A stretch of DNA of 64,000 bases from JASHPR01 sp963749145 (lineage in GTDB: Bacteria > Actinomycetota > Actinomycetes > Streptosporangiales > Streptosporangiaceae), in the NCBI GenBank assembly GCA_963749145.1, contig CAVVLN010000004.1, positions 310,001-374,000 on the forward strand, written 5' to 3'. Made by a program: the position numbers and the translations under genes. How positions within the stretch are numbered: the stretch's first letter is position 1; each line of letters begins with the position of its first letter. This document shows positions 51,404 to 59,544 of the stretch, piece by piece. The notes under the pieces are model-generated. The model did no database searches. It had not been told where the DNA came from and was given only the letters and a program-made list of their open reading frames with translations.

Positions 51404-52333
51404 GCGGGCGGCAGCCAGCTCGATGGCCAGCGGCAGGCCCTCCAGCCGCCGGCAGATCTCGGCCACCGCCGCCGCGTTACCCTCGGTGAGGGCAAAGCCG
51501 GGCCGCACCGCGCGGGCCCGGTCCACGAACAGCGCCACCGCCGGCGAGGACTCGAGCTCCTCCAGCGCCAAGGTGGCGGCGTCGGTCGGCAGCGCCAGCG
51601 GCGGCACCGGGTACTCCCGCTCGGCCCGCAGCCCCAGCACCGTCGGGCTGGTGGCCAAGATCACCAGCCCGGGACAGCGGGCCAGCAGCTCGCCCAGGCC
51701 GGGGGCGGCCTGGACCACCTGCTCCAGGTTGTCCAGGATCAGCAGCCACGCGCCGTCGCCGAACGTCTCGGCCAGGGCCTCCACGGGCGAGCCCGTCCAC
51801 GCCAGGTCGGCCCCCGCCGCCCGGCCGATGGCGGCCGGGACCAGCCCGGGGTCGGTGACCGCCTCCAGCAGCACCGCCAGGTCATCACGCACCAGCCGGC
51901 CCAGCTCAGCGGGGGTGCGGAAGTAACGGTAGGAGGCCGAGGACTCCTCCTTGATGCGGGCCAGCAGATCGGCCAGCCGGGGCTCGCGATCGGGCGCCGG
52001 CGCCTTGACGTACAGCAGCCGCGGCAGCTCACCGGACAGCTCGAACTCCTCCTCCAGGCCCGAGACCCCCGTGCCCGGGACGAGCTGCCCGTACCGCTGC
52101 CAGTACAGCCCGATGAACACATCGCTTTGCGCCAGGTACGCCCGGTACAGCTCGGCCGGCGGGTAGGGCCGGGCGCCGAGCTCGAACATCACCGGGGTAA
52201 GCCTCAGCGCCGAAATGGCACGTGAAACAGCCCGCCTCTCCTCAGCCAATTCACCCAGCGTGGAACTCACGAACACCCGCAGGCGCCGGTCCGGAGTCCG
52301 GATGACCACCTCATCCCGCGGCCCTTCGCTCAC
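50621..52333 (-). CDS. Chimeric ORF: degraded DUF4062-STAND protein fused in frame to a transposase fragment
   Basis: From the GTG at 52331-52333 the frame reads 570 residues. The first part parallels the intact protein at 47735: DUF4062 (LRVFVSSTLGELAEERRAVSRAISALRLTPVMFELGARPYPPAELYRAYLAQSD), but LAVLL joins directly to EAVTDPGLVPAAIGRA near 51865, so about 75 residues with the P-loop are missing in frame. Walker B (AWLLILDNLEQV) and GLPLAIELAAAR follow. There the sequence switches, at about 51403, to YLRAGDHHYIIGEKLRSGSAEAD and the C-terminal part of an IS1634-like transposase. Both joints keep the frame, yet the ATPase lacks its Walker A and TPR region, so NTPase function is unlikely. Confidence 0.8.
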   Translation of the reverse strand: MSEGPRDEVVIRTPDRRLRVFVSSTLGELAEERRAVSRAISALRLTPVMFELGARPYPPAELYRAYLAQSDVFIGLYWQRYGQLVPGTGVSGLEEEFELSGELPRLLYVKAPAPDREPRLADLLARIKEESSASYRYFRTPAELGRLVRDDLAVLLEAVTDPGLVPAAIGRAAGADLAWTGSPVEALAETFGDGAWLLILDNLEQVVQAAPGLGELLARCPGLVILATSPTVLGLRAEREYPVPPLALPTDAATLALEELESSPAVALFVDRARAVRPGFALTEGNAAAVAEICRRLEGLPLAIELAAARYLRAGDHHYIIGEKLRSGSAEADAALARQGRYQDVAGNLRVKEVRIAEGERFVICFNPEGADRDAAVRERMLAQLQEMTGDSDKLSATKRAGRRGAISAKPGLNRYLRVTPGGLLRTDAARIKAEENLDGKYLLRTSDPKLSAEDIALGYKQLLEVERGWRDLKQVIDLRPVYHRKEERIRAHVILCWLALLLIRIAETTTGVTWAKIADELDLLTLGTFTGAAGTFRQTAELTKTQRDLLAKLKIPQPKKIIEATPANP

Positions 52334-52588
52334 CCGATCGCCCCTCGCCCGCCACGCAAGTTGGCAACCCACCATCCCGGCCAGCAAGGCCGCGGCAGGT
52401 CTACAATCCGTCAGCTGGCACCGGCTGGCACCGGCGGTCGCAGGCCACCAAGCGCTCAACGCGGAGCTACCCGGCTGATGCCATGCCTAACGCAGGGCCC
52501 GCATCTCGAGCGTCTTGTTGACGCTAGGGGGCGTACTGTCCGACAACCAGGGAGGCGGGGCTCTGCCGTGGCCTCAGCACGGCGATGG

Positions 52589-53743
52589 CTAGCCGGCGGC
52601 ACCGGGGCGCCACGACGTTAGCTGCACTTTGGTCGTGAAGCTCAGCTCGGCAACCAGGCTGTCGCTGCTAGCGGGCCAGCCGAAGCTGATCAGGGCATCG
52701 CTGCTGAGCCAGGTCCCCGGTACGACCATCAGGCGGCCGCTGGCCATGGACACTAGCTCCAGCTGCACCGCCTGTCCGCCGTCGCCGGCCTCGTTGCTGA
52801 AGGTCACTTCGACCGCCAGGAAGCTGCCGCCGGGGCTGAAGGCTGCATTGGCCACCGACCTCCCCTCGGGCAGCTCGGCCGTTACCTGCCGCCCGGTGGC
52901 CAGGTTCACCACCTGTACGCGGCAGCGTCCGACACACGGCGGCGCCCAGGCGATCTGGGTTGTGCTCGCCGCGATCACTGCACCAAAGGTGCGGCCGGCC
53001 CGCGGAGCGGCTGGATCCCACAACTGGTCGGCCATCGTTCCCGGCCGCGGGGCCACTGGTGCCAGCAGCAGGCCACGGTCGGTCGCCTGCTCGATCAGGT
53101 ACCCAGCCGGAAGCCTGAGCTGCGGCCCGAGCAGCGCGCCGGCGATGCTGACCTCCCGCGTCGTGCCTGCGGCAGTGCGCGGATCAGCGTCCGGGGGGTA
53201 GCTGGTCAGCCACAGCGCGCCAGCGGCGCCCGGCGCGACCGCGTCCGCCAGCCCTACCTGCGTCACCGACTGCGCGCGATCGGCCAGGAAGTAGACAGCA
53301 CGCCGCAGTCCAGCGCAAGTGCCGCAGCCGGCCTGGGTACCAGGACCGGCCTGGACCGCCCAGCCACCCGCGGCGCGGATGAACTGGTAGCCAGACCGCT
53401 GTGGTGGCAGGCCGCCGATCGGCACCATCTGGCCGGTGCCCGGCCAGAACCACGCCGGCCGCTGTCCAGTAGCTGGCAGCCGAAGACCGCCAGGCCAGGA
53501 CAAAGAAGGCCCGATGATCCCGTCGGGTACCGCCGCCCGTGCCGCCGCGGGCTCCGCCGCGCCCGAAACCGCCACCGGCGCAGCCGCCCGGGCCGGCCGC
53601 GCCGGTGAATGCCGTGACCGCGGCAGGTGCTGGACAACCACCACCGCCGCCAGCACGAGCACGGCGGCCGCCGCCACGCGGCGCGGCCACGGGCCGGGCT
53701 CACGCCCCTCGCCCTGACTGAGGGTGTCCGGCACCGCCCTCAC
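52589..53743 (-). CDS. One-TM protein with a beta-propeller-like extracytoplasmic domain
   Basis: I start at the GTG at 53741-53743, since the frame upstream is not protein-like; the true start is uncertain. The 384-residue product has VAAAAVLVLAAVVVVQHLP (about 22-40) as a membrane anchor, an Ala/Pro linker and a long domain of beta repeats, for example GALWLTSYPPDADPRTAAG, STTQIAWAPPCVGRCRVQVVNLATGRQVTAELPEGRSVANAAFSPGGSFLAVEVTF. The GGSFLAVEV and ISFGWPASSDSLVAEL repeats look like blades of a propeller. CGTCAGLRRAVYF and CVGRC contribute four cysteines that may pair outside the cell. Function unknown. Confidence 0.7.
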   Translation of the reverse strand: MRAVPDTLSQGEGREPGPWPRRVAAAAVLVLAAVVVVQHLPRSRHSPARPARAAAPVAVSGAAEPAAARAAVPDGIIGPSLSWPGGLRLPATGQRPAWFWPGTGQMVPIGGLPPQRSGYQFIRAAGGWAVQAGPGTQAGCGTCAGLRRAVYFLADRAQSVTQVGLADAVAPGAAGALWLTSYPPDADPRTAAGTTREVSIAGALLGPQLRLPAGYLIEQATDRGLLLAPVAPRPGTMADQLWDPAAPRAGRTFGAVIAASTTQIAWAPPCVGRCRVQVVNLATGRQVTAELPEGRSVANAAFSPGGSFLAVEVTFSNEAGDGGQAVQLELVSMASGRLMVVPGTWLSSDALISFGWPASSDSLVAELSFTTKVQLTSWRPGAAG

Positions 53744-54339
53744 CGCCAACAGCGTTCTGATCTGTGCATACGACCATACTCCGGCCTGTCGGCACCAAGG
53801 CGGCGGCGACCATCCCAAGAGCCAGAAACCCGAGCGCCCAGCACCCGTCAGCCGACCAGCACACCCCCTGCCCCCGGCGGTCCACCAGAGCTTTACCCTC
53901 AACCAGCCCTAGCGACTGCTGGCCAAACCCGTTACGATCAGCCCGCCAGCCACCTTTAGCCAGCCTGGGCGACGGTGCCGGGCGGCAAGCCGCAGCGAGA
54001 GGGCCCCGGGCGGGTGCGGGAGGCCCGGTGTCGTCGGTGCGGGCGCTGCTGCGTTCGAGATCGCAGCCGCCAGCCGTGCCTCAGATACTTCTACGCGGGC
54101 TACCCGGGTCGCCTACCTGCTGCCTCCGGCAGGACGCAAAGTCAACCGGCTGGTTCCCCGCTTGGCTCCCGGAGGGGCATGACCGCAGCCACAATCCTCG
54201 ATCAGTGCCCCCCCGGCGCGCTGACCCGCGAGAACAACAGGTCAGGCCAACTCGCCAGCCAATGTGACTTCTTGCAACATTTAAAGCGATCAAAGATCAG
54301 ATACGCGGACCTGAAATGGTCTCTGAACTGCGGAAAACG
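53744..54339. other. Non-coding region on the 3' side of the tRNA
   Basis: About 600 bp between the propeller-type gene and tRNA-Ala. Long frames cross it but their composition is Arg/Pro/Ser-rich and unconvincing. The part adjoining the tRNA (54240-54339) is AT-richer. I searched it for a repeat of the tRNA 3' end, which would mark an integration site, and found none. Confidence 0.4.
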
Positions 54340-54412
<73 letters not shown>

Positions 54413-54498
54413 TCGGCGGACCGGACCCGTCCGGGCCTGGCGCCACGCCAGTGTATAGGAAACCGGCCATGTCCCGCGTCCGGGCAGGCACCCGGGCG

Positions 54499-55290
54499 TC
54501 AGCCGACTGTCGAGGTCTCCTCCTCCGGGCCCGCCGCCAGTACCTGCACCGGTTCCGGAGCGAGGTCGGGCAGCTGGCCGACGTTGTGCTCGAGCAGCCG
54601 CCAGTGCCCGGACCGCAACCCCAGCACCGACCAGGAGCAGTTGCCGAGCGGCCCGAGCAGGCGGGCGCGCTCGGGCAGGCCCAGCAGGCGCGCGATGCCG
54701 AGGGAGATCGCTGCCCCGTGACTGACCAGCACCGCGAGCGAGCCGGCCCCCCGCCGACCGTCGGCACCCGACCCGCCGCCGGTACCCGATGCGCCGTCGG
54801 CACCCGACGCGCCGTCGGCACCCGACCCGCCGCCGGTACCCGACGCGCCACCGGTACCCGGCCCGGCCGCGCCCGGCCTGCCCGCGGCCAGCAGCCCTTC
54901 CGCCACGCGCCGCATCGCCGCCGCGGCGCGGTCGGCCACGGCGCTGACCGGCTCGCCGTCCGGCGGGACGAACGCCGCGTACGCCTCGGGGTAGCCGGCC
55001 CGGATCTCGGCGTCGGTCAGGCCCTCCCACGCGCCGCCGCCGCGCTCGCGCAGGTCCTTGTCCAGCTGCACCGGCAGCCCGGTGAGCTCGCCCAGGTACC
55101 CGGCGGTCTCGGCCGCGCGGGCCAGGTCTGAGGAGAAGATCGCGGCCGGGCGCATCGCGGCCAGGTAGCGGGCGGCGTCCCGGGCCTGAGCCCGCCCGGT
55201 CTCGTCCAGTGGCACATCGCTGTGGCCCTGGAACCTCCGCTCGGCGTTCCAGGCCGTCCGCCCATGCCGCCAGAGCACGAGCTTCACCAC
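54499..55290 (-). CDS. Histidine phosphatase (phosphoglycerate-mutase-like) with a Gly-rich insert
   Basis: The product (263 residues from the GTG at 55288-55290) starts VVKLVLWRHGRTAWNAERRFQGHSDVPLDETGRAQA. RHGRT contains the phospho-histidine; DLARAAETAGYLGELTGLPVQLDKDLRERGGGAWEGL carries the second arginine and the acid, and LAVLVSHGAAISLGIARLLG the second catalytic histidine. A low-complexity insert GASGTGGGSGADGASGADG... of about 30 residues stands before the last motif. The gene follows rsfS; in actinobacteria this neighbour is annotated as phosphoglycerate mutase, though broad phosphatases are common. A GTG at 55395, two bases after the rsfS stop, is an alternative start. Confidence 0.82.
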   Translation of the reverse strand: MVKLVLWRHGRTAWNAERRFQGHSDVPLDETGRAQARDAARYLAAMRPAAIFSSDLARAAETAGYLGELTGLPVQLDKDLRERGGGAWEGLTDAEIRAGYPEAYAAFVPPDGEPVSAVADRAAAAMRRVAEGLLAAGRPGAAGPGTGGASGTGGGSGADGASGADGASGTGGGSGADGRRGAGSLAVLVSHGAAISLGIARLLGLPERARLLGPLGNCSWSVLGLRSGHWRLLEHNVGQLPDLAPEPVQVLAAGPEEETSTVG

Positions 55291-55397
55291 CCCATCGGGG
55301 GCACGATCCGGCCCGACGCCCGCGGCACGATCCGGCCCAACACCAGCCGTGCTATCCGGCCCGGCGCCCGCGGCGCCAGGCTCCCGGGTGGCCACGA

Positions 55398-55835
55398 TCA
55401 GCGCGCCCCGGGGCCGGCGGAGCCGACTGAGCCAGCGGAACCGGGCGACCCCGGCCGACGGGCCGCGCCGGCGATGGCGGGCTCGGGCAGCGGTATCTGC
55501 GGGCAGTCCTTCCAGAGCCGCTCGAGCGCGTAGAACACCCGCTCCTCGGCATGCTGCACGTGGATGACCACGTCGAGGTAGTCCAGGAGCACCCAGCGCC
55601 CCTCGCGCTCGCCCTCGCGGCGGACCGGCCGGGCGTCCACCCGGCGCAGCTTCTCTTCTATCTCGTCGACGATCGCCCGGACCTGGCGGTCGTTCGACGC
55701 GGAGCACAGCAGGAACGCATCCGTGATCACGAGCTGCTCGCTCACGTCGTACGCGATGATGTCTGTAGCAAGCTTGTCTGCCGCGGCCGCCGCAGCGACC
55801 TGCACGAGCTCGACGGCCCTGTCAGTGGCGGTCAC
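55398..55835 (-). CDS. rsfS: Ribosome silencing factor RsfS
   Basis: The 145-residue product carries the RsfS/DUF143 signature: AVELVQVAAAAAADKLATDIIAYDVSEQLVITDAFLLCSASNDRQVRAIVDEIEEKLR and GRWVLLDYLDVVIHVQHAEERVFYALERLW. It binds ribosomal protein uL14 and blocks joining of the subunits during starvation. It lies between nadD and the phosphatase gene, the usual neighbourhood. The C-terminus bears a Gly/Ser/Pro-rich tail (GAARRPGSPGSAGSVGSAG) of about 20 residues. Confidence 0.93.
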   Translation of the reverse strand: MTATDRAVELVQVAAAAAADKLATDIIAYDVSEQLVITDAFLLCSASNDRQVRAIVDEIEEKLRRVDARPVRREGEREGRWVLLDYLDVVIHVQHAEERVFYALERLWKDCPQIPLPEPAIAGAARRPGSPGSAGSVGSAGPGAR

Positions 55836-55978
55836 GTGTGCTGCTCGTCCTCCTCAAATACCGGCTCGGTAGGCCTGGCTTCTACCATCGCACATCAGCG
55901 CGTGACGTGGCACGGCGCAGTTCAGGGTATCCCCCGGGACCACCGAAACCACCCTGGCGACGCGGGATAGGCGGGTCT

Positions 55979-56593
55979 TCAGCCACGTTTCGGCCCGGTG
56001 TCCGATTGCCGATAGAGCGCCCGCTTGGAGATGTATTGCACGATCCCGTCCGGAACCAGGTACCAGATCGGCTCCCCCGCCTCGACCCGCTGCCGGCAGT
56101 TGGTCGAGGAGATCGTCAGCGCCGGCACCTCAATCAGGCTGACCCGGCCGTCGGGCAGCCCGGCGCCGCTCAGGTGATGCCCGGGCCTGGTGCACCCGAC
56201 GAAATGGGCGAGCTTGAACAGTTCGTCCGCATCCTGCCAGGTCATCATCTGCTCCAGCGCGTCGGCACCAGTGATGAAGAAGAACTCGGCGTCCGGCCCG
56301 CGCTCCAGGCGCAGGTCACGGAGCGTGTCGATCGTGTAAGTCGGCCCCGGCCGGTCGATGTCGACCCGGCTGACCGAGAACCGCGGGTTCGAGGCGGTCG
56401 CGATCACGGTCATCAGGTACCGGTCCTCCGACGCGGAGACCCGCCGGCCGTCCTTCTGCCAGGGCTGGCCGGTCGGCACGAAGATCACCTCGTCCAGCGA
56501 GAAGAAGTGGCCGACCTCGCTGGCGGCCACCAGGTGCCCGTGATGGATCGGGTCGAACGTGCCGCCCATCACGCCGATCCGCCCGGCGTTCAT
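55979..56593 (-). CDS. nadD: Nicotinate-nucleotide adenylyltransferase
   Basis: The 204-residue product shows the nucleotidyl-transferase motif GVMGGTFDPIHHGHLVAASEV (about 7-27) with the HxGH site and the C-terminal ISSTNCRQRV motif. The intermediate FFFITGADALEQMMTWQDADELF block is also typical. The enzyme makes deamido-NAD from nicotinate mononucleotide and ATP in the cytoplasm. It stands upstream of rsfS in the standard order; the LytR-type gene often found between them is absent, leaving 143 bp. Confidence 0.94.
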   Translation of the reverse strand: MNAGRIGVMGGTFDPIHHGHLVAASEVGHFFSLDEVIFVPTGQPWQKDGRRVSASEDRYLMTVIATASNPRFSVSRVDIDRPGPTYTIDTLRDLRLERGPDAEFFFITGADALEQMMTWQDADELFKLAHFVGCTRPGHHLSGAGLPDGRVSLIEVPALTISSTNCRQRVEAGEPIWYLVPDGIVQYISKRALYRQSDTGPKRG

Positions 56594-56626
56594 AACGCGA
56601 CTCTAGAGCCAGGCACCGACGGCGCT

Positions 56627-57577
56627 TCACACCGGGAAGCGGACCCCGGTCAGCTCCTCAGAAACCCCCCACAGACGAGCTTGCACGCTCACGTCACGCG
56701 CCCGGCCGGTCGACTCCACCACAGCCGGGTAGCCGGTGAACCCGAAGGCGCCGTCCGGGCCGTAATACTGGCCGCCGCGGGCGTCAGGGTCGGTCGCGGC
56801 CCGCAACATCGGCAGCGCCCCCATCTCGGCGCTCTGCGTGAACCAGGAGGTGGCCGGCCCGAGCTCGGCGCTGGCCACGGCCCGCGACAGCGGCCGCAGG
56901 TGCCGCACCAGCCGGGTGCGGGCGGTGCCGGGGTGCGCGGCCAGCGCGATCGTCGGCGCGCCAGCCGCGCGCAGGCGGCGCTCCAGCTCGTAGGTGAACA
57001 TCAGGTTGGCCAGCTTGGACTGGCCGTAGGCGCGCATCCGCCGGTAGCCGTGCTCGGAGTGCAGGTCGTCGAAGTTGATCCGGCCGACCCGGTGGCCGTT
57101 GCTGCTCACGGTCACCACCCGCGAGCCGGGCCCGGTGATCAGGTGCTCGAGCACCAGCCCGGTCAGCGCGAAATGGCCCAGATGGTTGGTGCCGATCTGC
57201 AGCTCGAACCCGTCCTCGGTGCGGCCGTGCGGCGGCATCATCACCCCCGCGTTGTTGATCAGCAGGTCCAGCCGCGGGTGGCGGGCGCCCAGCTCCCCGG
57301 CCGCCTTCCTGACCGACGCGAGCGAGGCCAGGTCGAGGTGCAGCGTCTCGGCCCGGCCGCCCGACGCGCCCGCCTCGGCGGCGATCCGGGCCGCAGCCTC
57401 GTCCGCCCGGCCCAGGTCGCGGCAGGCCAGCACCACCGTCGCCCCCCGGGCGGCCAGCACCCGCGCCGCCTCGAAGCCGATACCGGAGTTCCCGCCGGTG
57501 ATGATCGCCGTCCGGCCCGTCTGGTCGCCCACGTCCGCCGCGGTCCACCGCGCGGGTTCCGCGCCTTTCCGACTCAT
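56627..57577 (-). CDS. Short-chain dehydrogenase/reductase (retinol dehydrogenase-like)
   Basis: The 316-residue product begins at the ATG behind GGAGG. SDR motifs: TGGNSGIGFEAARVL (NAD(P)-binding), LDLASLASVRKAAGEL, NNAGVMMPP, VTVSSNGHR with the catalytic serine, and YGQSKLAN with Tyr and Lys. The C-terminal half (AAHPGTARTRLVRHL, GGQYYGPDGAFGFTGYP) fits the retinol dehydrogenase/WWOX-like subgroup. The promoter carries a perfect palindrome, so the gene is probably repressed until a ligand appears. It is not part of the usual nadD neighbourhood. Confidence 0.9.
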   Translation of the reverse strand: MSRKGAEPARWTAADVGDQTGRTAIITGGNSGIGFEAARVLAARGATVVLACRDLGRADEAAARIAAEAGASGGRAETLHLDLASLASVRKAAGELGARHPRLDLLINNAGVMMPPHGRTEDGFELQIGTNHLGHFALTGLVLEHLITGPGSRVVTVSSNGHRVGRINFDDLHSEHGYRRMRAYGQSKLANLMFTYELERRLRAAGAPTIALAAHPGTARTRLVRHLRPLSRAVASAELGPATSWFTQSAEMGALPMLRAATDPDARGGQYYGPDGAFGFTGYPAVVESTGRARDVSVQARLWGVSEELTGVRFPV

Positions 57578-57627
57578 CGTGCTCGCCTCCGCAGGCAATC
57601 GGGACAACGATCCCGGTAACGGTCCCG

Positions 57628-57657
57628 ACTATACGGGACGGCCGTCCCGGTTGTCCA
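57628..57657 (-). promoter_or_regulatory. Promoter with a perfect 16-bp palindromic operator
   Basis: On the minus strand TGGACA (57657-57652) and TATAGT (57633-57628) are 18 bp apart, and CGGGACGGCCGTCCCG (57634-57649), a perfect palindrome, fills the spacer. This is a near-consensus promoter with a repressor site of the TetR type, 50 bp upstream of the SDR start. Confidence 0.75.
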
Positions 57658-57682
57658 CGGAGGGAGGCAGGGGCGCTGCCGC

Positions 57683-57871
57683 TCAGGACAGGCCGGGCAG
57701 CGGCGGTTCCCCGCCGGCCCACCGCCGGATCCGCACCGCCTTGCCGACCTCCGTGCGCGGTACGGTCCCCGGCTCCACCAGCCGGACGGTGACGCCGACC
57801 CCGAGCTCGGCTTTCAGCCGGCTCTCGACGGCGCGCCGAGCAACAGGATCGAGATAGTGCGCGTTTGGCAT
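57683..57871 (-). CDS. Short protein resembling the C-terminal end of a PaaK-type ligase
   Basis: The 62-residue ORF MPNAHYLDPVARRAVESRLKAELGVGVTVRLVEPGTVPRTEVGKAVRIRRW ends like the C-terminal subdomain of phenylacetate-CoA ligase-type enzymes (lysine of the VGKA segment). The rest of such a gene is absent: the adjacent M48 gene starts 12 bp upstream. It may be a remnant or a stand-alone fragment. Confidence 0.4.
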   Translation of the reverse strand: MPNAHYLDPVARRAVESRLKAELGVGVTVRLVEPGTVPRTEVGKAVRIRRWAGGEPPLPGLS

Positions 57872-57882
57872 AGCATGGCCCC

Positions 57883-58899
57883 ATGACCTCTGTGCCCGAC
57901 CGCTCCCGGGTGCGTCTCCCCGGCATCAGCTCCCGCGCTTACGAACATCCGGCCGACCGTTCCGCCCTGGTCGCGCTGCGCAAACTGTCCGGTTTCGACA
58001 CCCTGCTCCGGCGCCTGGCGGGGCTGTTCAACGACCGCAGCCTGCGGCTGATGTTCCTGGCCAGCTCGGTGCGCGCGTCCGAGCAGCAGTTCCCCGCGTT
58101 GTACCAGGCGATGCTGGACGGCTGCTACATCCTGGACCTGCCGACGGTCCCGGAGCTGTTCATCTCCCAGAACCCGCTCGTCAACGCGATGACCCTGGGC
58201 GCCGACAAGCCATTCATCGTGATCACCAGCGGCATGGTCGACCTGATGGATCCCGAGGAGATGCGGTTCGTGATCGGGCACGAGCTCGGGCACACGCTGT
58301 CCGGGCACGCCGTGTACCGGACGATGCTCTTCCACCTCCTCAACCTGGTCACGCGGATCGCCTGGCTGCCGATCATCCTGCCGGCCAAGGGCATCATCTG
58401 GGCCCTCGAGGAGTGGTACCGCAAGTCCGAGCTGTCCTGCGACCGGGCTGGCCTGCTGGCCGGCCAGGACGTGGAGGCGGCGCGCCGCGCGCTGATGAAG
58501 ACCGCGGGCGGCTCCCGGCTCGGCGAGCTCAGCCACGACGCGTTCCACCAGCAGGCGCACGAGTACGACGCGGTTCCCGACGTCCGGGACGGCTTGCTCA
58601 AGCTGCTGCAGCTGCAGGGCAACACGCACCCGTTCGCGGTGATCCGGTTCGCCGAGCTGGACCGCTGGGCCGCCGACGGCGACTACCGCAACATCCTGGC
58701 CGGGAACTACCCGCGCCGGGAGGACGACCCCGACGCCTCGGTGGGTGACGAGGTCAAGGCGGCCGCGCGGGCCTACCAGGAGTCATGGAACCGGTCGTCC
58801 GACCCGCTCATCGGTGCCGTGCGCGGGGTGGCCGAGACCGCGGCCACCACCGGCCAGCGGATTTTCGGTAACCGCAACCGCCGCGACGACGAGAACTGA
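57883..58899 (+). CDS. M48-family zinc metallopeptidase
   Basis: The 338-residue protein carries the zinc-binding helix RFVIGHELGHTLSGHAV (HEXXH, about 126-130) and the third ligand in ELSCDRAGLLAG. Between them lies a hydrophobic stretch (FHLLNLVTRIAWLPIILPAKGIIWAL) that may enter the membrane, as in HtpX-like enzymes, though no N-terminal TM helices are present. A C-terminal region of about 100 residues is polar. Family members degrade misfolded or membrane proteins. It is divergent from the SDR/fragment cluster. Confidence 0.88.
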   Translation: MTSVPDRSRVRLPGISSRAYEHPADRSALVALRKLSGFDTLLRRLAGLFNDRSLRLMFLASSVRASEQQFPALYQAMLDGCYILDLPTVPELFISQNPLVNAMTLGADKPFIVITSGMVDLMDPEEMRFVIGHELGHTLSGHAVYRTMLFHLLNLVTRIAWLPIILPAKGIIWALEEWYRKSELSCDRAGLLAGQDVEAARRALMKTAGGSRLGELSHDAFHQQAHEYDAVPDVRDGLLKLLQLQGNTHPFAVIRFAELDRWAADGDYRNILAGNYPRREDDPDASVGDEVKAAARAYQESWNRSSDPLIGAVRGVAETAATTGQRIFGNRNRRDDEN

Positions 58900-59403
58900 A
58901 CGGTCACCGCTAGCCGGACCGCGCCGCACGCAAGCCGGACCTAACCAGGCACCGACCGGACCGCGCCGCACGCACTGACCGAACTGCGCCGCACGCACTG
59001 ACCGAACTGCGGTGCGCGCAAGCCGGACTGCGCCGACCGGACGCCGCACCGACCGGACCGCGCCGCGCACCTACGGAAGGCCGCAGCGCCTCCGAAGTTC
59101 CACCGGTTGTGGATAAAACTGTGGATGCCGCGGTGGAAATGCCGGTGGGCCCGGGGGATAACTGCGGGTGTCTTGTGGATGGCCAAAGAATCTTGAAAAT
59201 GCTGTGAGAAACCCCTTGTGCCAGGTCAGGCAGACCCTGTAAAAATTCACTCACCACTAAAGACGGATACCGATCCCGGGGGCGACTTCGGGAAACGGCT
59301 GAGGAGCCGGGCGACCGGCGCTTCGGGCGGGTGTCTGGTAGCGGTGGGCGGTCAGGCAGCAAACGGCAGCCGAGCAATCGGTTCGCCCGCGCCGCCGGGC
59401 CGA
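58900..59403. other. Long non-coding stretch with degenerate repeats
   Basis: From 58910 to 59075 imperfect copies of a roughly 22-bp unit built on ACCGAACTGCGCCGCACGCA occur. The part from 59090 to 59400 is AT-richer, contains no ORF I would accept and shows a possible promoter (TTGTGC at 59216, TAAAAA about 18 bp later). It ends in a terminator at 59404. A small RNA of about 180 nt could be transcribed here. Confidence 0.4.
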
Positions 59404-59448
59404 GCGAGGCCCCTGCATCTCATACATGTGGGGGCCTCGCGTTTTGTG
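59404..59448 (+). terminator. Strong intrinsic terminator
   Basis: GCGAGGCCCC (59404-59413) pairs perfectly with GGGGCCTCGC (59431-59440) around 17 nt, followed by GTTTTGTG. No ORF ends just before it on the plus strand. The M48 gene ends about 500 bp upstream. Confidence 0.8.
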
Positions 59449-59544
59449 CCCGCAGTCTCCGTCAGGCCCGGTCGCCTCGCCGGACGCCCAGGCGTGGAGC
59501 GGGCGTGGCCGTCGGGGGCGCGGCGGGTTTGGGACGCGGCCGGC

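Noticed and set aside
53764..54267. 167-codon plus-strand frame near the tRNA
   Set aside because: Arg/Pro/Ser-rich and without a start signal; composition is that of a random GC-rich frame.
55838..57619. 593-codon plus-strand frame across nadD and the SDR
   Set aside because: Antisense to two genes with clear catalytic motifs.
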